This document shows positions 57,595 to 64,000 of a stretch of 64,000 nt of DNA, one piece after another. Below the pieces are notes generated by a model. The model saw nothing but the letters and a program-made list of their open reading frames with translations. It was not told where the DNA came from and did no database searches. The stretch covers positions 24,309,547-24,373,546 of the forward strand of contig NC_087067.1 in NCBI RefSeq assembly GCF_963678635.1. Reading direction: 5' to 3'. Position 1 is the stretch's first letter. Each line of letters starts with the position of its first letter. This DNA is from Symsagittifera roscoffensis. Lineage: Eukaryota > Xenacoelomorpha > Acoela > Convolutidae. A program made the translations under genes and the position numbers.

Positions 57595-57953
57595 AAACAC
57601 TTCACCAACTATGCGAATTAGAAAGGACACAAATCCTACAATCACTTGCACTAGCAGTATTAAAAATACCCTACGCAGGATATTTACTATCAGGAAATAG
57701 ATCAAATTTTTTAGACTACGAAGAAAACATTTTATGGTTTTATACCTGTACCAAAAAAGTATCACCACTATATGTTTTTGAAGATAAACGATGCTATAAA
57801 AGAATTCCTATCTTTTATAAGAAAAAAGTACATTTCGTTGACACACTTTCAAGACGAACCTATTTCTGGGATACCGCAGTCCCATGTGGATCAGAAAATA
57901 GCCACAATGAAGTACAACTGAAAAATACTGACCACAAGATATCTCACCTATAA
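57595..57953 (+). CDS. env: Envelope glycoprotein, middle segment in shifted frame
   Basis: A frame with no ATG stays open from about 57555 to TAA 57951-57953. It starts with a helix (ELETLHQLCELERTQIL). It continues with AGYLLSGNRSNFLDYEENI, a Cys-containing aromatic stretch and RTYFWDTAVPCGSEN. These are the membrane-proximal conserved blocks of the same glycoprotein family. It is a direct frameshifted continuation of the 56242 ORF. Confidence 0.65.
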
Positions 57954-57961
57954 ATATTTTT

Positions 57962-58525
57962 AGCTTTGTTACACTAAAAAATGAAATTCTTGATTTTCTA
58001 GGATGGCCCTATTACATCTTAGAAAAATTAACTATTTTATACGCAATGTTTAACTTTATAGGATTTCTTTTTTCACTTTTAAAAGGAATCTATAATACAT
58101 GCGCTATACATACACAAGTAAATAGACAAGCAAGTGTAGCACGCATACTATTTGCAGGATTTTTTGCAATTTTTTCATCATCAATAAACAAAATTCTTTT
58201 AGACGCACAAATAAAAGAATACAACACAAACATAGCAACAAGACAGAATACATACGACGAAGAACATAACAATGTAGAAATAACGCCTACAGCACCACAG
58301 TTACCATCCCTACCACATAATCATTCATTATCCCTAGTCCCACGAAATTTTCGAAATTTAGCAATAACACATAATCCAAATTTTAGACCAACCATATCAC
58401 AAAGTCCCATTAAACATATAATGACACATCATTCACTAGATGAAAATACATATGAACAAATTATAGAACAACCCCATACCACCGCTTTTCAGTCTCAAAA
58501 TTATAATTTTTTTAGCCCACGATGA
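57962..58525 (+). CDS. env: Envelope C-terminal segment with transmembrane helix and cytoplasmic tail
   Basis: The frame is open from about 57962 (first ATG 58046) to TGA 58523-58525. Before the ATG, the segment ILDFLGWPYYILEKLTILYA continues the ectodomain stem. Hydrophobic stretches follow (FNFIGFLFSLL and VARILFAGFFAIFSSS), then a long polar tail of about 110 residues. The stop overlaps the next ORF's start as ATGA. A second frameshift (about 57955) separates it from the middle segment. Confidence 0.6.
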   Translation, partial: SFVTLKNEILDFLGWPYYILEKLTILYAMFNFIGFLFSLLKGIYNTCAIHTQVNRQASVARILFAGFFAIFSSSINKILLDAQIKEYNTNIATRQNTYDEEHNNVEITPTAPQLPSLPHNHSLSLVPRNFRNLAITHNPNFRPTISQSPIKHIMTHHSLDENTYEQIIEQPHTTAFQSQNYNFFSPR

Positions 58526-60331
58526 GCCGACAACTTGGATCCCTACACCGCTCAAATTCCCATCCAACCAACCTCAACACTCCAATTACAATAATTCCAC
58601 TTTTTGCTTTCCCGCCACCCGATTTCCCAACCGATAATATAACATCAGGCATGAATTCAGACACTAATTCACATATCTCAGTTTTATACTCCATTTCACA
58701 ACTCAATGACCCTAATATTGAAACCCCTGATGAATTTGCAGACTCTGAACCATCTCCATCCAATAATTTTCAAACCAACTCCTCAGTTTTTTCAAAAAAC
58801 CCCCTTTTCAACCAATCCCACCAAATAACCCACTCCCATCCATTTCTACACCCTCTTATGCTTCACAAGTCACCCCAACCTACTCTTCATTTCATTCAGA
58901 CCGACATCCAATTCTCCAGATACTCCCCAAATCTCCCAAGAACTAGATAATTTTATCACCCTACAACAACAACCCTTCCACCTTGACACCCCCACTATAA
59001 ATCAGATTTCATCCACAATAGAATCATCAAACCCACCTACCCCTACACCCTCTTCAGCTTATACCGCATCATTAGCACCATCATCCACACCCACCGAATC
59101 ATCAAATAGCACTAATAGAGCTTATCGCACTTTCAAAAGAAAATTCCCAAACCATCCATATCCAACAAAACCAGGAACAGCCCGTGAATATATTAATCAT
59201 CCAAATCACACTAATACGGAAGATTTTTTAGCAATCACCTTACCTTCATTTCCACAGTATACTTTGAACACCCCTAACGACACTAACGACACACGTAGTT
59301 TTGTCGATGAACAAGTTTTAATGCCTACACTTCATTGGACATCATATTATCATTTTACTAATCCCATTTGCCTACCTTTATCTAATACTCACATCGATAT
59401 AGAAAGAAATCAAAATATGCTATATCGACTCACCACACCACTAACACATAGACAATTTACTTATATAGGATATAAAAAGTCACTAAAAACATACACTGCA
59501 CCCCGAGCTAACGAATATACGCTAGAATATTACGATCATAACATCATCCGAGCTAACCAAGACCAATTTTTAGATGATGATCGCTTCGCTAACCCACAAA
59601 TCACAGAAAAATTCTTCATCAAAACACCATATGTATTTACACTCAATATATTTGATCGCAAATTCGACCACGTCATTTCTGAAGCACTAACCGACATGCA
59701 AGCTTACGAAAGTTTTCAAGAAAGATTTCAATTATTTTCACTAACCTTTAATTTCATAGCACCACATGAACGCGATTTGCACTGCTCACACGACATTATG
59801 TTACGCACTAAACAAACCCACACATATACATATTATCGCTTCATACAAAATCATTTTGACCTACACACTCCATCAAGACAACCACACCACCGTTTTCAGT
59901 TTATTAACTCTAAATACACTTCACCATTTTTTCTTAACTTCACATATTGCATCAAAGATACTAACCTTCACGGTATTCTTCGCAATTATGATCCCATAAC
60001 CCAAATGTATATTTTTTGTCCCATCACAAAGACCTTCAACGCAGAAGAATCCAGACCCTTCCTTATCCCACATGAATTTATTCAACCTATAGAAATCCCG
60101 ATATTAGAATTCATCCACAACACTAAATACAATCACAAATTATATAATCTCATCCAAAACACACCTTATGAGTTTGCAGTTGGCACTGAAGAACTAAAAA
60201 CCATTAAAGCACTTCAATTGCTTTGGCCACTGCTTCAAACTAAAAATATCATTCGCATACTAGCAAAACTACTAACAAATTCCGACATAATACACGACAT
60301 CTTCCCCCACGGTTTTTTCCCCGACGACTAA
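58522..60331 (+). CDS. 3' ORF of unknown function, coupled to env by ATGA, one frameshift
   Basis: ATG 58522 overlaps the env stop (ATGA). The first frame runs 142 codons to TAA 58948-58950. A second frame, already open before that point, continues unbroken to TAA 60329-60331 and carries the remaining part. The N-terminal ~250 residues are Pro/Ser/Thr/Asn-rich and look disordered. The last ~350 form a globular domain rich in His, Tyr, Phe and Thr (MPTLHWTSYYHFTNPICL; later RFQFINSKYTSPFFLNFTYC), with Cys at several sites and no transmembrane helix. I do not recognise it; Ty3/gypsy elements do not normally carry such an ORF after env. A particle, receptor-like or RNA-silencing-related accessory role is speculation. 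Confidence 0.6.
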
Positions 60332-60335
60332 ACAG

Positions 60336-60414
60336 GTAAGTATAATTTACACATATTCTTCACTAATAAATTCAAATTAAAAAACTAACCATTCTTTATC
60401 CATGTCTTATTTAG
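60336..60414 (+). other. Candidate 3' UTR intron directly after the last sense ORF
   Basis: AACAG followed by GTAAGT begins five bases after the TAA, a near-perfect donor. The interval ends in TTATTTAG (60407-60414), or alternatively ATTTTTAG (60415-60422). At 79 bp it has typical nematode intron length. The region 60423-60868 contains no coding signal. Confidence 0.45.
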
Positions 60415-60868
60415 ATTTTTAGTCTTCATTCCACGATCATCTGCAAAATACACAAAAAAAATAAAAAATAGAAAACTTCTTCAAATTCTTCAAAACTCTA
60501 CTAATATTTTACACTAGATAAATTCAATAAAATTCATACCAATGTAGTAAATTAATTTATAAATTATTTCCCTAAAAGCAGTAATTCTAATAATGATGAA
60601 AATTTGTAACTTAATTTTTCCTCAAAACTAGCAGTAAAATTGAAATTCTATGTAGTAAATTGATAAGACGAAAATGCAGTACTAACCTTTTGATATTTTC
60701 AATCACTCGCACAAGAATTCTATCCAAACTCGCACAGCTCGCCCACGAAGAATTGTTTAAATAATGAATTTCAGTTTCAAGCTTTCACACTCAACAACTC
60801 TAACACACGATAACACGTTTCAAACTTTCCTTTAACCCGGTTGGAAAGGAATTATATACTAAACAAAA

Positions 60869-61325
60869 CTAACCAATGCAGCTTACTAAACACCACAAAT
60901 CATAGAATAACAGCATGACTAAGAAAAGGAAACCAACGGTACCCAAACCGGATAAACCCAGTTTAAAACTGGATAATTTATTCTTTTGAAGACTATTATA
61001 AAGTCTAAGAAAGAAATAATAAAACACAAAAAATTCGAAAGACAAACCCATACCAAAAACAATTTGATTTTTGAAAAAAGGACGCAACCAACGAAACATA
61101 AGAAAAACCACAATAAACCCAACATAAAACGTTATCACATAACAGGACCTCTCACAGAAACCGCACGAAATCATACTCCCATTCCTGGCCTAATCCACCA
61201 GAGAGGGCGTCCTGAGCATGCTCTATAGCCGGCCTAACCCACCGCGCTACATCCACGCTGTGTGACCACACTTCTATTTTTAATAAGAGGTACTCAAGGG
61301 TGAGTAACTCTTCAAAATAACCGAA
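60869..61325 (-). CDS. Antisense coding-like segments: GC-rich exon and membrane ORF
   Basis: Reading leftward, 61325 to 61152 is a 57-codon frame that begins right after TTTTGTTTTAG (a good acceptor). It is GC-rich, with VDVARWVRPAIEHAQDALSG and GLGQEWEYDFVRF before TGA. Overlapping it in another frame, ATG 61174 opens 101 codons to 60869 with three hydrophobic segments (VITFYVGFIVVFLMF, FEFFVFYYFFL, VGFLFLVMLLFYDLW). Either these are exons and frames of one degraded host-derived gene, or the GC-rich part is a tRNA-like SINE fragment (TAGCGCGGTGGGTTAG resembles a Pol III A box). I lean to a captured or antisense gene. Confidence 0.3.
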
Positions 61326-61414
61326 CTAAAACAAAAAGCTTTTGTGAAAACAACTAACCAAAATCATATTTAAAACACCAAACTAATAAAAATTTTATAA
61401 AATGTAAATTATAC

Positions 61415-61871
61415 CTTGCAGTATATAGATCAGCATACAACACCAAAGACGAACATCCAAAGACAAAATGACCCCACTACACTCGAAAAAGAATGGCCAA
61501 CCACAATCAATATGCCGTCCACAATCACAACTCAAAGGATTTAGAGTACGACTTGACTTCGCAGAAAAGGACTTCATTGAACTAGACCAATGACCACCTC
61601 GATGTTCAAGTATACGTACAGATCCGAGTAACCAGGCATCCCCTCCACGCACAATCTCCACGCCATTCCCAGACGAGGTTGAACACAAAAGAAGTTCTCT
61701 ACATGAAACAGAAAAACCTGTCATAGCAAACCATTCTGAAATCAGATTTGAGTTTGTTGAGAAAACGCAGTCGTTGTCATAAGAAGACACAACGATTGAT
61801 CCTGGAACTTCTCTAACAAGAGAACCCAGAAGAAATATGATGTTCGCCAAATACCAACGTCCATCATCCAC
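61415..61871 (-). CDS. Antisense open frame beginning next to the 3' LTR
   Basis: On the minus strand ATG 61871 opens 152 codons to an apparent donor (CTGCAAG followed by GTATAATTT) at 61414; without splicing the frame continues to 158 codons. Composition is unlike the A-rich sense coding style of the element. It is Ser/Gly/Cys-rich and balanced, with FLLGSLVREVPGSIVVSSYD, SGNGVEIVRGGDAWLLGSVR and a CDCGRHIDCGW cysteine cluster. The ATG is about 50 bp from the 3' LTR, so LTR-driven antisense transcription is conceivable. No family was recognised. A captured host exon is the favoured reading; phase did not allow a clean join to the next antisense segment. Confidence 0.35.
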
Positions 61872-61923
61872 CCTTTGAATTGCAGAAAGACTATTCTAAA
61901 AAACTCTGTAAAACCCGGATGGG

Positions 61924-62333
61924 TGGAACCTGATCTAAACTACATTTTATGATTGGATAAATTAGATATTTTACCACTGTAAAGTATTTAATATTAACCA
62001 ATCATGATCCATCTAACTAACAACCCACTTATTTGTAAGTGCTGTAATTACTTGTAATTTCAGCACCAGAGAGATTTGAATTTAACTTAGAAATTAGTTG
62101 CCTCTCCAAGAGAACTTCAGCAGCCGCAATAAACCAGTATACCCTAGATCTATTGAGCCTAGCAGAGACTAGTTAAACAACCTGAGACTAGATAGTATAA
62201 GAGTAAGATTAGGATCGGTATTAGACTAAGAAGTTGCACGAATCTATCCGGCCGAAAATAAGATAGCGTGACGAGCAGATGGTGTACCCTATCCGAAATT
62301 ACTCTATGAGTTAACCACATCGGACATAACTCA
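61924..62333 (+). repeat. 3' LTR (410 bp)
   Basis: This is the same sequence as the 5' LTR at a constant offset of 17,714 bp. It is preceded by AACCCGGATGGG, a poor polypurine tract. It is followed by AAAA, which matches the four bases before the 5' LTR. Confidence 0.95.
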
Positions 62334-62598
62334 AAAAGAATACATTTTTAAAAACGAAATCCAATTTAATTATTTTTTAAAAGAAACTTTCATATATATG
62401 TTTAAATTTATTTTTTTTGATCTGTTCTCTAATTGTTTCTGATCTTTATATTAAAAAAATGAGTTCTAGAGGCATTTTTTAAATTATCAAACTCGGGGAA
62501 AATGACATGTTTTAGCAGAAATCGTTAATCCTCACGATGAGTTCCATATCGGAATTTTGAATAATAACAAAAGATAACAAGACTGCTCGTATCAGGGA

Positions 62599-63546
62599 GA
62601 AGCCCTGAATTTTCCGACTGCCTTTTAAGGTTTATGGAGCGGTAATAACATAAATATCATTAACAAATTAAATTTGAAAAAAAATGAAAAAAAAATTCTA
62701 AATCTATGAAAATTATCCCCCCACACGCCATTTAAACTGCAAAAGAATAGATTTCGCTCCTCGTGACAAATCATTCATTGTAAATAAGCTTATTTCAACC
62801 AATTTGGAACAATTTATAAGATGGATTAAATCTCCGCTTACGCGTTAATAGCGCGAAATATATCGCGCGTTAATTGTCCCAAATTGGCCAAAATGGCAAT
62901 CTTTAAACCCTCATAACATTACGAAAAATGATCACAGGTGAAATATCTTTTCAAATTTAAGCTCAGGACAACAATACCTTTTGAATGATATAAAAAAAAT
63001 TCCGTCAAAAATGGCTAGTTAAAAAGTCGAAATTTGTCTGAAGAAAAAAAAACCCACCCCGAGCACAAATATTCCGTTACTTTCGTATCGAAAGTCGGAA
63101 CAATGACAATGATAACTTTGCCGGACAGTATACCATGTTTATAATTCATTCTAGTGACAAATTTCGAAGAAAGTGAGGAAAATATACGGCTCGAGGAGGT
63201 TCTTTTTGAGACCGATTTTAGAAATTTTGACTGCGTATGGGTATCGATCCGGAAATGCCAAGATTTACGCTTGCACTAGACAAAAGTGGGATTTGCTGCT
63301 GGAATAAAATTTGATAGTCTTTTTCAATACGCAAATTATTTAAACGTGACGAACTATCTGCAATCGTAATTGTTCCAAATTGAGATGAGGCAAGCTAATT
63401 TGTTCTATTTAATTCAATAAACTACTCAAATTTTAACAATTTGACATTATCAGCCTAAAATTTATAGTTTGTCAATATTTCACCAAAAACAATTTATACC
63501 AAAAACGATTCGAGACTAATTAATTGGCAGTCGAAACATTCAGGGC
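62599..63546. repeat. Fold-back (palindromic) repeat
   Basis: AGCCCTGAATTTTCCGACTGCC (62597-62618) is the near reverse complement of GGCAGTCGAAACATTCAGGGCT at about 63525-63546. ATTTGGAACAATTTATAAG (62802) pairs with the region around TAATTGTTCCAAATTGAG (63367). Near the left inner part, AGCGCGAAATATATCGCGC (62850-62868) is a GC-rich near-palindrome. The left edge of the window carries a related half. No transposase was seen, so it looks like a non-autonomous MITE or fold-back element. The remainder, 63547-64000, shows no gene. Confidence 0.5.
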
Positions 63547-64000
63547 TTTGCCTTTACACGAGCAATCTTGTTGAAACAGCCTGAAGTTTGCTGTTAAAAT
63601 TTTGTCTCCACATATTACTTTTTGAGGATTAAATGAACACTTATGCATCTAAAAACATAGATATTGTCGAAAAAATAGCAGAAGAAGCTCATGTTGCATG
63701 TTTTATTTTCAAATAGTTCAAGAAAAATCGAAATTGTTGCAGATGTTTGAGCCATATGGAAATCAATTGCTTGAACATGGAGGACAAAGCTGCATAATGC
63801 ATATCATTTAAATATCTGAGGTTTAGCCAAATTTTCGCCATCGGAGTTTTGTGAAATGCTGGTGATGAAATAATTGTTTATAGTTTTTTACTTCTTTATC
63901 TGCAAAAATAGAGCTGCGAAGGTAGTTTGCGATACATCAAACTGGGGGCAAGTAACATGGCTTTACCAAAAATTCTTCGTCCAGATTTCAAGATGGGTTT

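Larger units (their letters stand above)
44210..62333 (+). mobile_element. 18.1-kb envelope-bearing Ty3/gypsy-type LTR retroelement, degenerate
   Basis: Two 410-bp LTRs beginning TG and ending CA are flanked by a 4-bp duplication AAAA (44206-44209 and 62334-62337). The internal order is leader, 5' ORFs, gag, protease, RT-RNase H, integrase with a GPY/F-like module, a small membrane ORF, env, and a 3' ORF. RT before integrase and the YLDD box place Pol in Ty3/gypsy (Metaviridae). At 18 kb it is about twice the size of most gypsy elements. It is not autonomous as read: there are several frameshifts, two TGA codons in Pol, a nonsense codon in Gag and an integrase deletion. It lies downstream of, and parallel to, the ion-channel exon. 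Confidence 0.92.

Noticed and set aside
61190-61275. tRNA gene on the minus strand
   Set aside because: An A-box-like string is present, but no B box (GGTTCGANTCC) or acceptor-stem pairing was found; it is kept only as a possible SINE fragment.

Overview
The window looks like repeat-rich nuclear DNA from a nematode, most likely a Caenorhabditis or a close relative. It is AT-rich, and its candidate splice acceptors are of the nematode TTTCAG kind (for example at 42511-42512 and 45563-45570). It also carries a Ty3/gypsy LTR element whose Pol resembles nematode Cer-type elements. The species cannot be fixed from sequence alone. No rRNA, convincing tRNA, CRISPR array or complete host gene was found.

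Layout. (1) 1-1121 holds a diverged piece of the fold-back repeat seen again at the right edge. (2) 1122-15858 is a direct duplication of a 7,368-bp segment, apparently identical between copies; most of each copy, and 15859-21420, is built from degenerate units of a repeat family of about 1.1 kb. (3) 21583-38135 is a very large inverted-repeat structure: two diverged arms of about 4.1-4.3 kb around an 8.2-kb interior. Each arm carries one copy of a C2H2 zinc-finger exon. The interior holds small unfamiliar ORFs, some overlapping, one with a possible PC4-like fold, and a large minisatellite. (4) 38136-41530 repeats the 1.1-kb family in a B-A-B-A' pattern. (5) 42546-42782 is the first coding exon of a cys-loop ligand-gated ion channel. 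It is followed by an apparent intron containing a 200-N assembly gap. (6) 44210-62333 is an 18.1-kb LTR retroelement. (7) 62334-64000 holds a fold-back repeat.

The retroelement has two 410-bp LTRs with about 11 differences, a 4-bp target duplication AAAA and a PBS two bases inside the left LTR. Its order is leader with paired hairpins; 5' ORFs; Gag with a CCHC knuckle; protease; RT-RNase H; integrase; a small membrane ORF; a Pro/Ser/Thr-rich broken ORF; an envelope glycoprotein in three frames; and a 3' ORF of unknown function coupled to env by an ATGA overlap. A well-formed intron lies just after the last sense ORF, and coding-like segments run antisense between it and the 3' LTR. It is disabled by frameshifts, two TGA codons in Pol and an in-frame deletion that removes an integrase catalytic Asp. 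It sits about 1.4 kb past the ion-channel exon in the same orientation, probably inside an intron.

The best candidates for something undescribed are the 16.5-kb inverted-repeat element with its own small genes, and the oversized envelope-bearing retroelement with an extra 3' ORF and antisense coding-like exons.
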